The notes beneath the pieces were generated by a model. The model was given only the letters and a program-made list of their open reading frames with translations, did not search any database and was not told where the DNA came from. From NCBI GenBank assembly GCA_900637135.1, contig LR134353.1:4216001-4280000 (forward strand): 64,000 nucleotides of DNA. The letters are read 5' to 3'. This document shows, in pieces, positions 43,663 to 52,032 of this stretch. Position 1 is the first letter of the stretch. Every line of letters starts with the position of its first letter. The stretch is from Mycolicibacterium flavescens. GTDB lineage: Bacteria; Actinomycetota; Actinomycetes; Mycobacteriales; Mycobacteriaceae. Made by a program: the position numbers and the translations under genes.

Positions 43663-44190
43663 TCAGTTGACGCGCTCCTGACTGAGCTCGGCGAGTTGTT
43701 CGGTGATCGAGCACAGATCGGGCAGCGTCGCGGGGTTCATGGTCTGGATGGACCAGGTGATGACGTCGCCGCCCTTGGCGACATAGAAGCTGCACGCATT
43801 TCCGTCGAACGCCTTGAAACCTTTGTTGCCGTCCACGGAGAGTTCGGTCAAGGTGCGACCGGCCTGTTGTTCCAGCGACCGCTCGGTGTCCATATCGCTG
43901 CCGCGGTACCACCAGGTCGAAATACCCATCCCCGCGCCGACGGTGCCGAACATGGTGTTCTCCTGCCAGAAGCAGCCCGCGTCGCTGACGACCGTCTTGG
44001 TGAACCCGTCCGTCCCGGCGGCCGCCGCGATGTCGGCGTCGGTGATGCCGTTGCAGTCCACGCTGCGGAATCCGCCGTCCGGGTTCGCGGGCGCCGGAGA
44101 GGCCGGCGCGTCATCGGACGATCCGCAGGCCGTCAGCGCGGCGGCGCAGGCGGCGAGCGCGACGAGTCGGCGAGTCCAGCGGGCGGGCAC
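43663..44190 (-). CDS. DUF3558-type lipoprotein
   Basis: 175 residues. Lipobox LTAC with Cys22, then a linker and a compact domain with paired Cys residues (DAGCFWQENTMFG, NACSFYVAKGG, LPDLCSITEQL), as in the mycobacterial DUF3558 family of cell-surface lipoproteins. Function unknown. It lies 3 bp after a second member of the same family, so the two are probably one transcript. Confidence 0.85.
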   Translation of the reverse strand: MPARWTRRLVALAACAAALTACGSSDDAPASPAPANPDGGFRSVDCNGITDADIAAAAGTDGFTKTVVSDAGCFWQENTMFGTVGAGMGISTWWYRGSDMDTERSLEQQAGRTLTELSVDGNKGFKAFDGNACSFYVAKGGDVITWSIQTMNPATLPDLCSITEQLAELSQERVN

Positions 44191-44193
44191 GGG

Positions 44194-44724
44194 TCACATC
44201 TCCGACTTCAGGGTGGCCGAGAGGAGATCCTGCGCTTCCTGGCACGGATCGCCGGCGCGCTGATCGCGAAACTGCACCCACCAGCTCAGCACCCCGCTGC
44301 CCGCCGCGGCGGTGACCGAGCATGCCGCGCCTGTGACGTCGCGGCGCGCGACGAAAGCCGGATGGCGTTCCACGACGGTCTCGGTGATCTTCGCGCCGCG
44401 CTCGGTGGCCAACGCGTGTTCGCGATCGAGGTTTCCGGTCTGGAACCAGGAGAACGTCGCGTCAATCGTCACGTCGCCGCGGAACGCCACGTACTGGCAG
44501 ACCGCTCCGCTGTAGGGCCGCACGACACTGTCGGCGCCCAGGATCTCCTGGACGGTGTCGTCGTCGAGCAGGGCGCAGCGGTCGTCGACGTACCCGTAGT
44601 TCCGTTCGGGATCCGGTACGGCAGGCGTGGCTCGCTGCGCGGTTCCGTTGACGGTCTCAGCACACCCCGCCACCGTCACCACCGCCACGACCGCCGCGAC
44701 AGCAATCGGAAACCGCCAACGCAT
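44194..44724 (-). CDS. DUF3558-type lipoprotein
   Basis: 176 residues with a lipobox VAGC (Cys21). The same fold as its neighbour: DDRCALLDDDTVQEILG, GAVCQYVAFRGD, GAACSVTAAAG, PCQEAQDLL. Family function unknown. It is first of the two-gene lipoprotein operon and divergent from the DUF3060 genes with an 86-bp gap. Confidence 0.85.
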   Translation of the reverse strand: MRWRFPIAVAAVVAVVTVAGCAETVNGTAQRATPAVPDPERNYGYVDDRCALLDDDTVQEILGADSVVRPYSGAVCQYVAFRGDVTIDATFSWFQTGNLDREHALATERGAKITETVVERHPAFVARRDVTGAACSVTAAAGSGVLSWWVQFRDQRAGDPCQEAQDLLSATLKSEM

Positions 44725-44810
44725 CGCCGCTCACGCTACCCAGCGCGACCGTTAATAGCGACTCGGGTGAACGTCTGTGGATCTCGCCGGTCGCGACGTA
44801 CGCTTCCTCC

Positions 44811-45245
44811 ATGATGTGGACAGCTGTGACTCGGTCACTGACGGCATCCGCCGTGGTGTTCCCGCTGATCCTCGCCGCTCCCGTGGCGCAGGCGGAACCG
44901 GTGGTCTGCAACCCGTTGGCCCGCGAGTGCGCCGACAACAGCGTCGTCGGTCGCCATCAGGGAACCGACACCACCATCACCGGTATCGGTGTCGTCGAGA
45001 CGATCGACTGCGCCAACTCCACGCTGCTCGTCAACGGCGCGAACAATCAGATCACCACGCTGGGCACCTGCTGGGCGGTGACGATGCAAGGCAACGGCAA
45101 TGTCGTTGTCGCCGACAACGTGATCAACGACATCACGGTCTACGGGTGGGACCAGACCGTGTTGTACAAGAACGGCAACCCGATCGTCTTGGACCGCGGA
45201 CGTGAACTGGGAATGACCAACCGCATCAACCGGGTACCCGCATGA
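44811..45245 (+). CDS. DUF3060-like secreted protein
   Basis: 144 residues with a signal peptide ending AQAEP. The mature part has repeating short beta-strand motifs (VVETIDCANSTLLVNGANNQITTLGTC, then NGNVVVADNVINDITVYG), suggesting a small beta-solenoid, as in the DUF3060 family. It corresponds by position to Rv0680c/Rv0679c. Overlaps the next gene as ATGA. Two in-frame ATGs start the gene; no clear ribosome-binding site. Confidence 0.8.
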   Translation: MMWTAVTRSLTASAVVFPLILAAPVAQAEPVVCNPLARECADNSVVGRHQGTDTTITGIGVVETIDCANSTLLVNGANNQITTLGTCWAVTMQGNGNVVVADNVINDITVYGWDQTVLYKNGNPIVLDRGRELGMTNRINRVPA

Positions 45246-45655
45246 GCATGCGAGCCACCACCATCGCCTATCCCCTCATCGGTGCGGCCGCCGCCGCGTT
45301 TCTGTTCACCGGCTGCGGATCTGAAAGCTCGGACACCAACACCCCCACCGCGACGGCGGGCACGTCCGGCGCCCAGGTCGAGGTCGGCAACACGATCAAC
45401 TACGGCTCATTCGGCACGACCGCCGACATCGACTGCGCCGACGGCAAATCGCTCAACATCGGCGGGTCGAACAACACCCTCACGGTGAAGGGCACCTGTG
45501 CGAACGTGAATATCGGCGGCGCCGACAACAAAGTCACCTTCGAGCGGGTCGACAAGGAGATCAGCGTCGTCGGCCTCAACAACACGGTGACCTACAAAGA
45601 CGGTGATCCGAAGATCAACGACACCGGCAGCAACAACACGATCACCAAGGGCTGA
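45242..45655 (+). CDS. DUF3060-like lipoprotein
   Basis: 137 residues with a lipobox FTGC (Cys25) and Thr-rich linker. The DUF3060 repeats are clear: DIDCADGKSLNIGGSNNTLTV, TCANVNIGGADNKVTFERV, VVGLNNTVTYKDGDPKI. The N-N-T/K-x-T/V periodicity predicts a right-handed beta-solenoid. In M. tuberculosis Rv0679c is a Thr-rich envelope lipoprotein associated with lipoarabinomannan. Translationally coupled to the previous gene. Confidence 0.83.
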   Translation: MSMRATTIAYPLIGAAAAAFLFTGCGSESSDTNTPTATAGTSGAQVEVGNTINYGSFGTTADIDCADGKSLNIGGSNNTLTVKGTCANVNIGGADNKVTFERVDKEISVVGLNNTVTYKDGDPKINDTGSNNTITKG

Positions 45656-45671
45656 AACCGCTCTCTTCTGC

Positions 45672-45731
45672 GCGAGAGACCGTGTCTGCACAAGACACGC
45701 CGCGGGTCTGCGGCACTCTGCGGTCGCTCGC
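45672..45731. repeat. 60-bp cloverleaf-like interspersed repeat (copy B)
   Basis: Same 60-bp architecture as copy A at 34856: outer arms GCGAGAGACCG / CGGTCGCTCGC (one mismatch), hairpin TGTCT-N5-AGACA and hairpin CCGC-N6-GCGG. It lies between the convergent DUF3060 and enoyl-CoA hydratase genes. Confidence 0.85.
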
Positions 45732-45757
45732 GCCGGGTCGACGGTCCGCAGGCTGCG

Positions 45758-46522
45758 CTAGGCGTTGGCGCCGTGCCTGCCCGCACCGGCCGCGAAACGG
45801 GCTGCCCCCTCCAGGGATTCGGCGGCGACGCGCGACATGCTGCCGAACTCGAAGTCCATCGCCTCGGGCTCCGAGCGGCCCCACTGGCTCAGAGCCGACA
45901 GACGATCGGCACGCATGCACTGCTGCGGCAGCTGGGCCAGTTCCGCTGCGAGTTGCTCCGCCCGCTGTCGCGCTTCACCGGTGGGCACCACTCGGTTGGC
46001 CAAACCCATCGCCAAGGCCTCGGCCGCGTCGACGGCGCGGCCGGTGAGGATGAGGTCCATCGCCCGGCTGTGGCCGATCAACCGCGGTAACCGCACGGTC
46101 CCACCGTCGATCAGCGGGACACCCCAACGCCGGCAGAAGACCCCCATGATCGCGTCCTCCTCGACGACGCGCATATCGCACCACAACGCCAGCTCCAGAC
46201 CGCCGGCAACAGCGTAGCCGCTGACCGCCGCGATCACCGGTTTGGACAACACCATTCGACTCGGACCCATCGGACCGGGGCCGGTGCGGTGTACCGGGTT
46301 GGCATCGGACGTTCCGAATGTCTTCAAATCGGCTCCGGCACAGAACGTTCCGTTGTCACCCCACAACACCGCGACGGAGGCCGAGTCGTCCTTGTCGAAC
46401 TCGTCGAAAGCGGCGTACAACCCGGCGGCGGCCGGGCCGTTGACGGCATTGCGCGCCTCGGGTCGATTCATGATCACCGTCGTCACGGCGCCGTTCTTCT
46501 CGACCCGCACTCCGCCCGTCAT
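45758..46522 (-). CDS. echA5: Enoyl-CoA hydratase/isomerase family protein
   Basis: 254 residues, crotonase fold. Substrate-binding block NGTFCAGADLK and oxyanion-hole block VSGYAVAGGLELALWCDMRV, then DGGTVRLPRLIG. It hydrates or isomerises an acyl-CoA. Start ATG overlaps the PaaX-like gene stop as ATGA. It is the last gene of the fadE8-echA4-paaX-like-echA5 operon, the same order as Rv0672-Rv0675. Confidence 0.93.
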   Translation of the reverse strand: MTGGVRVEKNGAVTTVIMNRPEARNAVNGPAAAGLYAAFDEFDKDDSASVAVLWGDNGTFCAGADLKTFGTSDANPVHRTGPGPMGPSRMVLSKPVIAAVSGYAVAGGLELALWCDMRVVEEDAIMGVFCRRWGVPLIDGGTVRLPRLIGHSRAMDLILTGRAVDAAEALAMGLANRVVPTGEARQRAEQLAAELAQLPQQCMRADRLSALSQWGRSEPEAMDFEFGSMSRVAAESLEGAARFAAGAGRHGANA

Positions 46523-47277
46523 CTCGCCTCCATCAGTTGGTCGCGTCGCGTGAGCGACAATCCAGCGTTGTCGCGCCGCGCAGACAACTCCGCGGCGAAG
46601 TCGTTGTAGGCCTGGCGCAGCGCCGCGCCCGGCCAGTCGTCGGGCAGCAGTTCCTCCGGCAACACCGGATCGGTGAGCAGGTGACGCACGATTGCGGTCG
46701 CAGCGACGAACCGGTCGGGAACCTCGGGCGCCGAGTCGATCTCGTCGAGCAACGACTTGCCCTCCCGCGCCCAGGCCGGCAGATCCCACAGCAGGCATAC
46801 CAACTCGGCGGGTTCGGCGTCACGGGAAACCAACAGCCGCACCCGCTGCATCACCTCGGGTGGCAGCGCGGTGTCCAGGTTGTCCGGTCGCAGCCACACC
46901 CCCTCGCGCAGTTCGGCGAATCGGCCGTCCTGCAGAGTGCTTCGCAAACCGGCCCTGGCGCGGGGGTCGGACCCGATGCTGGTGATCACCACCGTGGTCC
47001 AGTCACCGCGCCACGGCCGCGCCCGGGGGTTGATGGCGTCGTCCTGCCGTCGTTGCCGCGCCAGCAAGCGGTCGGACAACCGGTAGCCGTCCTCGGAACG
47101 AACCAGATCGCCTGCGCCGACCATCCGCGTCAACGCGACCCGCACCGTCGACTCCCTGATGCCGAAATCTGCTGTGAGCTTGACCAGTTCGCTCGCGGTC
47201 GCCCATGCCGGGTGCGCCCCCAACAGGACGCTCAGCACGACGGAGCGGGCCGTCATCCGCGAGATCGACTTCGTCAT
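46519..47277 (-). CDS. PaaX-family transcriptional regulator
   Basis: 252 residues from the ATG at 47277, overlapping the echA4 stop. The N-terminal winged helix (SELVKLTADFGIRESTVRVALTRMVGAGDLVRSEDGYRL) and central PaaX domain with RPWRGDWTTVVI are typical. PaaX proteins repress acyl/aryl-CoA catabolic genes and are released by a CoA thioester. It is encoded within the operon it probably controls. Open sequence upstream of 47277 belongs to echA4. Confidence 0.92.
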   Translation of the reverse strand: MTKSISRMTARSVVLSVLLGAHPAWATASELVKLTADFGIRESTVRVALTRMVGAGDLVRSEDGYRLSDRLLARQRRQDDAINPRARPWRGDWTTVVITSIGSDPRARAGLRSTLQDGRFAELREGVWLRPDNLDTALPPEVMQRVRLLVSRDAEPAELVCLLWDLPAWAREGKSLLDEIDSAPEVPDRFVAATAIVRHLLTDPVLPEELLPDDWPGAALRQAYNDFAAELSARRDNAGLSLTRRDQLMEAR

Positions 47278-48215
47278 CAGACTTCCGAAGCCCTGCGTCC
47301 GTGGTCGCCGAACGGCTCGTCGCGCTGCCGGACCGCTTCCCGGAAGCCGTGTTCGCGTGACTGGGCGACGAATGCGTGCCCTTCTGGGGTGTGGCGGGCG
47401 ATGCCGTCGAAGACGGTGGAGACCATCGCGCTGTTGGCCGTCCCCTGCGAATACAGCGCGGAGTTCATCGCCAGCTTGACCATGATCAGCTGGTTGATCG
47501 GTACGCGGGAGATCCGCTCCACCAACCGTTCGGTGCGCGCGTCCAGCTCCTCGGGCGACGGCGCCTCGACCGCCAACCCCCATTCGGCGGCCTGCGCACC
47601 CGTTATCGAATCCCCGGTCAGCAGAAGTCGTTTGGCGCGCTGATCGCCGAGCCGGTGGGCCCACATCCCGGCCGCGGGCACCCCCCACACGCGGGTCGGC
47701 GGGTAGCCGATCTTGGCGTCTGAAGCGGCGATCACCTGATCGGCGTGCAGCGCGATGTCGGTGCCGCCGGCGACACAGTAACCGTGGATCTTGACCACCG
47801 TGGGCTTGTCACAGTGCATCAGGCTGGAGAAGCCGCGGACGAACCTACTCATCATCTGGTAGTCGATCATCGGGTCCCACGGCTGATCCGGCAGGTGGTT
47901 GACGGCCTGCGTCCTGCCCGACAGTACGGTGTCGCGGTAGGGGCTACCGCCACCGGCAGACGACGATCCCTCGGCGTAGGCGGACAGATCGAATCCGGCG
48001 CAGAACCCTTCGCCCCGACCGGAAACCAGAATCACGTGCACGTTCGGGTCGAGGTCGGCGCGTTCCACGAGCGCGGACAACTCCAGCGGTGTGTCCGCGA
48101 CGATCGCGTTGCCCTTCTCCGGCCGGTTGAACGTGATGCGGGCGACCCGGTCCGTGACCTCGTAGGTCATCGTCTTCAGGTCGTCGAAGTCGACCGGCCT
48201 GATCGCGTGGGTCAT
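47277..48215 (-). CDS. echA4: Enoyl-CoA hydratase
   Basis: 312 residues, the same length as Rv0673. Crotonase motifs: VSGRGEGFCAGFDLSAYAEG, KIHGYCVAGGTDIALHAD and GYPPTRVWGVPAAGMWAHRLG. It is longer than typical hydratases because of an insertion after the first motif. It acts on an acyl-CoA made by FadE8, in beta-oxidation or a related branch. Overlaps fadE8 as ATGA. Confidence 0.93.
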   Translation of the reverse strand: MTHAIRPVDFDDLKTMTYEVTDRVARITFNRPEKGNAIVADTPLELSALVERADLDPNVHVILVSGRGEGFCAGFDLSAYAEGSSSAGGGSPYRDTVLSGRTQAVNHLPDQPWDPMIDYQMMSRFVRGFSSLMHCDKPTVVKIHGYCVAGGTDIALHADQVIAASDAKIGYPPTRVWGVPAAGMWAHRLGDQRAKRLLLTGDSITGAQAAEWGLAVEAPSPEELDARTERLVERISRVPINQLIMVKLAMNSALYSQGTANSAMVSTVFDGIARHTPEGHAFVAQSREHGFREAVRQRDEPFGDHGRRASEV

Positions 48216-49840
48216 CCCTTGACCAAAGCACGTTCGATGATCGGCGCGAGATCGAGTCCGGTGGGCAGGGTTCCGAACGCACCGCCCCAGGCGCCACCCA
48301 TCCGGGTGGCCAAGAACGCCTCCGCGACGGCGGGATGCCCGTGGCGCACCAACAGCGAACCCTGCAGCGCGAGGCTGATGTCCTCGGCGACCTTGCGGGC
48401 GCGGTACTGAATGGTCTCAAGGTCACCCAGGGCCGGCCGTAAGGCCTCGACGTGGGCATCGAGTCGCGCATCCGCACCCGCGGTCCGACCGAGTTCGTCG
48501 AACAGCACGTCGATGCACTCCGGGCGAGTCGCCATGGCGCGCAACGTATCCAGCGCGCTGACGTTGCCAGACCCCTCCCAGATGCCCATCAGCGGCGCTT
48601 CCCGGTACAGCCGCGGCATGCCCGACTCCTCGACATAGCCGTTGCCGCCCAGGCACTCCATCGCCTCGGCCGCGTGCGGGGTGGCGCGTTTGCACACCCA
48701 GTACTTGCCGGCCGCCAGGCCGATGCGCCGCAGCAGGGTCTCGCGGGTGTCGCCGCGCACCGCGGCATCGGTCGCGCCGGCCATGCGCATCGCCAGGACC
48801 GTGGCCGCCTCAGCCTCGACCGCGAGGTCGGCCAGCACATTGCGCATCAGCGGCTGATCAATCAGGTACTCGCCGAACGCCTTTCGGTGCTGGGTGTGAT
48901 GGATCGCGCGGGCCAGCCCGTTGCGCATGCTGGTCGCGCTGCCGAGCGTGCAGTCCAAACGTGTCAGGTTGACCATCTCGATGATGGTCGGCACGCCGCG
49001 GCCCTCTTCGCCGACGAGCCAGGCGACCGCGCCGTCGTATTCCACTTCCGACGACGCGTTGGCGTGGTTGCCGAGCTTGTCTTTGAGCCGTTGCAGAAAC
49101 ATCCGGTTGCGGCTGCCGTCGGGCAGAACTCGCGGCAACAGGAAACACGAGAGCCCGCCGGGCGCTTGGGCGAGCACCAGGAAGATGTCGCACATCGGCG
49201 CCGAGGTGAACCACTTGTGCCCGCGCAGCAAGTAACTGCCGTCGCCATTGGGGGTCGCCTCGGTGGTGCCGGCCCGCACATCGGAGCCGCCCTGCTTTTC
49301 AGTCATCGACATGCCTGCGGTGATACCGGCCTTGGTGGTGGGCACCTTGAGATCGGGGTCGTACTCGCGACTGACCAGCAGCGGTTCGTACACCGCCGCC
49401 AGTTCGGGGTTGTGGCGCAGTGCAGGCACCACGGCGTAGGTCATCGAAATCGGGCAGATGTGACCGGGTTCGGGCGTCCACACCGAGGTCTTGGCGGCGC
49501 GCACGACGTGTGCTCCGGGCCGGTCGTCGGCCCACGGTGCGGCGTGCAAGCCGTGCTTGATGGCCACGCTCATCAGCGAGTGGTAGGCGGGATCGTATTC
49601 GACCTCGTCGACGCGATGGCCGTAGCGGTCGTGAGTACGCAGAATCGGCTGGTTGCGGTCGGCCAGCTCGCCCCAGCGCTGCGCCTGCCTAGAGCCCGAC
49701 AGCGCACCCAACTCGGTGACCTCGTCGAGGCCCCATTCGCCGCCCTCGCGGATCAGCGCCTCGGTGAGAACGGGCGAGGTCGCCGGGTTGTAGTCCTCCA
49801 GCGGGGGGACCTGGTTGGTGACGACATGCGTATCTGGCAT
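48212..49840 (-). CDS. fadE8: Acyl-CoA dehydrogenase (AidB-like)
   Basis: 542 residues, matching Rv0672. Resembles AidB-type dehydrogenases: TEKQGGSDVRAGTTEA and GHKWFTSAPMCDIFLVLAQ for FAD/substrate contacts, and AAEAMECLGGNGYVEESGMPRLYREAPLMGIWEG at the C-terminal FAD site. It introduces a trans-2 double bond into an acyl-CoA using FAD. First gene of a four-gene operon; an inverted repeat just upstream is the likely PaaX-type operator. Confidence 0.94.
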   Translation of the reverse strand: MPDTHVVTNQVPPLEDYNPATSPVLTEALIREGGEWGLDEVTELGALSGSRQAQRWGELADRNQPILRTHDRYGHRVDEVEYDPAYHSLMSVAIKHGLHAAPWADDRPGAHVVRAAKTSVWTPEPGHICPISMTYAVVPALRHNPELAAVYEPLLVSREYDPDLKVPTTKAGITAGMSMTEKQGGSDVRAGTTEATPNGDGSYLLRGHKWFTSAPMCDIFLVLAQAPGGLSCFLLPRVLPDGSRNRMFLQRLKDKLGNHANASSEVEYDGAVAWLVGEEGRGVPTIIEMVNLTRLDCTLGSATSMRNGLARAIHHTQHRKAFGEYLIDQPLMRNVLADLAVEAEAATVLAMRMAGATDAAVRGDTRETLLRRIGLAAGKYWVCKRATPHAAEAMECLGGNGYVEESGMPRLYREAPLMGIWEGSGNVSALDTLRAMATRPECIDVLFDELGRTAGADARLDAHVEALRPALGDLETIQYRARKVAEDISLALQGSLLVRHGHPAVAEAFLATRMGGAWGGAFGTLPTGLDLAPIIERALVKG

Positions 49841-49847
49841 GAGACCA

Positions 49848-49888
49848 CTATTACACTTTTACGAACAGCTGCACAATAGTCGTAATAG
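49848..49888. promoter_or_regulatory. Inverted repeat upstream of fadE8 operon
   Basis: CTATTAC (49848-49854) and GTAATAG (49882-49888) are perfect inverted half-sites 27 bp apart. A second CAATAG (49874-49879) lies between them. It sits immediately 5' of the fadE8 ATG, in an A+T-rich patch within a G+C-rich region. Likely operator for the PaaX-like regulator; inference. Confidence 0.5.
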
Positions 49889-49902
49889 CGGGTGGGGATC
49901 GG

Positions 49903-51150
49903 TCAGCGGCTGTCGAGTTCGGCGACGACGTCTCGGCGGCGCGGCTCCGGTTTCCCAACGGGCTCCGGTTTGGCAACGGGCGCCGGTTTCGCAACGGGCG
50001 TCGGTGCTACCGGCGGGTCGGGCTCGGCCGACGGCTCGGGGGCGTCCGGTCGCTCGTAGAACGGAACCATCTCGACGGAGCGCCCCACAGCGCGCGACGC
50101 CCTCGCTCGTCGCCACTTCCCGTAACGGTGGAGGACGACGATGACCGCGGCGGCCAGCGCCCAGCCGAGCAGGATGTCGATGACGTAGTGCTCGGCGGTG
50201 TACACCAGCGTGAAAGCCATCAGGAGCACATAAGCCGCGAGCACTGGACGCCACGCTCCGTGCACGCGATGCCACAGGAAGGCCGCGACCGCTGCCGTCA
50301 TGCCGGCGTGCAGGGACGGTATCGCCGCCACCAGGTTGACACTGGCCTGGCCGGCATCGAGCAGCGCGCTGGCGGTATGCATGTTCAGGTTGCCCCAGCC
50401 GCGTCCGACAATCCGCTCGATCCACGGATTCGCCCCGTCCTGACTGGATTGCATCGCCCCGAGCACACCGCCGTCGGGCACTTCACGCGCCGAGCGGAAC
50501 ATGCAGGGCGCGAACGCCGGTCCGCCCTCGACGTCGGCAGGGGTGCAGCGGGCCGCGGCCCACGGTGGCGCGGCCGGAACCAGCGCGTAGATGGCCAAGC
50601 CCGCGAAGTTCAAGCCGACGAACAGGCGCACAAACGCCTTCCACTCCGCGCGATCACGCAGCCACAGCACCCCGGCCACCACGTACGGCAGGATGAAGAA
50701 CGACATGTAGACGCAGCTCAGGACGACTTCCCACCACGGTGGTTGTCCCTGTTTGAGCTGCTCCTGAAGCCACACGGTCGGCACGGTGCCGAAGAAAAGC
50801 CAGCGATCGGCCTCGACGGGCCAGTCCCACAGCGTCGGTCGCCCGATCATGTCCGCGGCGCCCCTGCTCAGGTCGTAGGCGAGCAGGATCAGCGCGAACG
50901 GAAGCCAGTCGCGAATGACATAGAGCATGCGGCGGACCTGACCGATGCTCGCAGCCAGCAGGCCGGTGGCGATGTAGAGCAGCACCAGCTCACGGTTGAA
51001 GGCGAAACCCTCGGTGACTGTGCGGTACACGATGACCGCAGCCCATATCGCGACGGCGATCCTGCGCACGTACTTGAGCCGGCGGTCCCGCGTCTGGGCT
51101 GTCTCGGGGGCGCGCTGCGACGCAACTGACGACTCGTCGACCGCAGACAC
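49903..51150 (-). CDS. PAP2-superfamily membrane phosphatase (inositol-phosphorylceramide-synthase-like)
   Basis: 415 residues with about seven membrane helices. The phosphatase signature is split as expected: IPSLHAG and HYVIDILLG near residues 290-340, facing the periplasm. Members act on lipid phosphates or transfer phospho-head groups. The C-terminal 60 residues are cytosolic, Pro/Lys-rich, with three or more P-V-[AG]-K-P-x units encoded by an 18-bp tandem repeat (about 49941-49994). Substrate unknown. Confidence 0.87.
   Translation of the reverse strand: MSAVDESSVASQRAPETAQTRDRRLKYVRRIAVAIWAAVIVYRTVTEGFAFNRELVLLYIATGLLAASIGQVRRMLYVIRDWLPFALILLAYDLSRGAADMIGRPTLWDWPVEADRWLFFGTVPTVWLQEQLKQGQPPWWEVVLSCVYMSFFILPYVVAGVLWLRDRAEWKAFVRLFVGLNFAGLAIYALVPAAPPWAAARCTPADVEGGPAFAPCMFRSAREVPDGGVLGAMQSSQDGANPWIERIVGRGWGNLNMHTASALLDAGQASVNLVAAIPSLHAGMTAAVAAFLWHRVHGAWRPVLAAYVLLMAFTLVYTAEHYVIDILLGWALAAAVIVVLHRYGKWRRARASRAVGRSVEMVPFYERPDAPEPSAEPDPPVAPTPVAKPAPVAKPEPVGKPEPRRRDVVAELDSR
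49941..49994. repeat. 18-bp tandem repeats in PAP2 gene
   Basis: Three 18-bp units of the form GGCNCCGGTTTNSCAACG, with a degenerate fourth, encode the KPxPVA repeats at the protein's C-terminus. In frame, so copy number can vary between strains. Confidence 0.8.
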
Positions 51151-51205
51151 TTAGTTGAATCTAGTTCACCCCGCAGTTGCCGCGCGTTCGACTGCGGTTC
51201 GGTTA

Positions 51206-51961
51206 TCAGGTCGTGATGTGCTCGCGCAGGAAGGCGATGTCGTCTTTGCGACCCTCGTCTGCGGTTTCGCAGATGACGGGTGCGCCCGCGGCCTGCACCA
51301 CCGCGACCAGCAACTGCGGATCGATCTGGCCGGTGCCGAAGTTGGCGTGCCGGTCGGCGCCCGACCCGGCCGCATCGCGCGAGTCGTTGCAGTGCACCAA
51401 ATCGATGCGTCCGGTGATGGCTTTGATCCGGTCGACGGCGTCGATCAGCTTCTCCCCTGCGGCCCACGCGTGGCAGGTGTCCAGGCAGAAGCCGATTTCC
51501 TTGTCGCCGATGTGGTCCCACAACCGGGCGATGACGTCGAAGTGGCGGGCCATCGCGTGGTCGCCGCCCGCGGTGTTCTCCAGATAGACGGGCACATCGG
51601 TTTCGAGGTAATCCAACGCCTTGACCCAGCGTTCGAAACCGGCTTCCCAGTCTTTGTCGTCGGCGTGACCGCCGTGCACGATGACCGCCGTCGCGTTGAT
51701 CTCCGACGCCGCGTCGCAGGTGTCCTGCAGGATCTTGCGCGACGGGATACGCACCCGGTTGTTGGCCGACGCGACGTTGATCAGGTACGGCGCGTGGACG
51801 TAGAGGGGGACGCTGGACGCCTTGAGCGTCTCGGCGTCGTCTCGCGGTTTGGGTTTCTTCCAGCTCTGCGGGTTGCCGAGGAAGAACTGCACCACGTCGG
51901 CGCCGTCAGCTTCCGCCGCGGCCAGGGGGTCGTCACCGTGGACGTGCGAACCGATGAGCAC
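51206..51961 (-). CDS. nfo: Endonuclease IV (AP endonuclease)
   Basis: 251 residues, matching Rv0670 (End). TIM-barrel with metal ligands in IGSHVHG, YVHAPYLINVAS, VIVHGGH, YLENTAGGD, FCLDTCHAWAAG, VHCNDSRDA and PVICETAD. It cleaves DNA 5' of abasic sites during base-excision repair. A single gene; the upstream yihY-like gene is divergent. Confidence 0.96.
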   Translation of the reverse strand: MLIGSHVHGDDPLAAAEADGADVVQFFLGNPQSWKKPKPRDDAETLKASSVPLYVHAPYLINVASANNRVRIPSRKILQDTCDAASEINATAVIVHGGHADDKDWEAGFERWVKALDYLETDVPVYLENTAGGDHAMARHFDVIARLWDHIGDKEIGFCLDTCHAWAAGEKLIDAVDRIKAITGRIDLVHCNDSRDAAGSGADRHANFGTGQIDPQLLVAVVQAAGAPVICETADEGRKDDIAFLREHITT

Positions 51962-52032
51962 GACGCCAGTCTAGGCAGAGCCAACGACATGACTGGCCGG
52001 GACCATCTCTCCCCGCCGCCTAGGCTCGGAGC

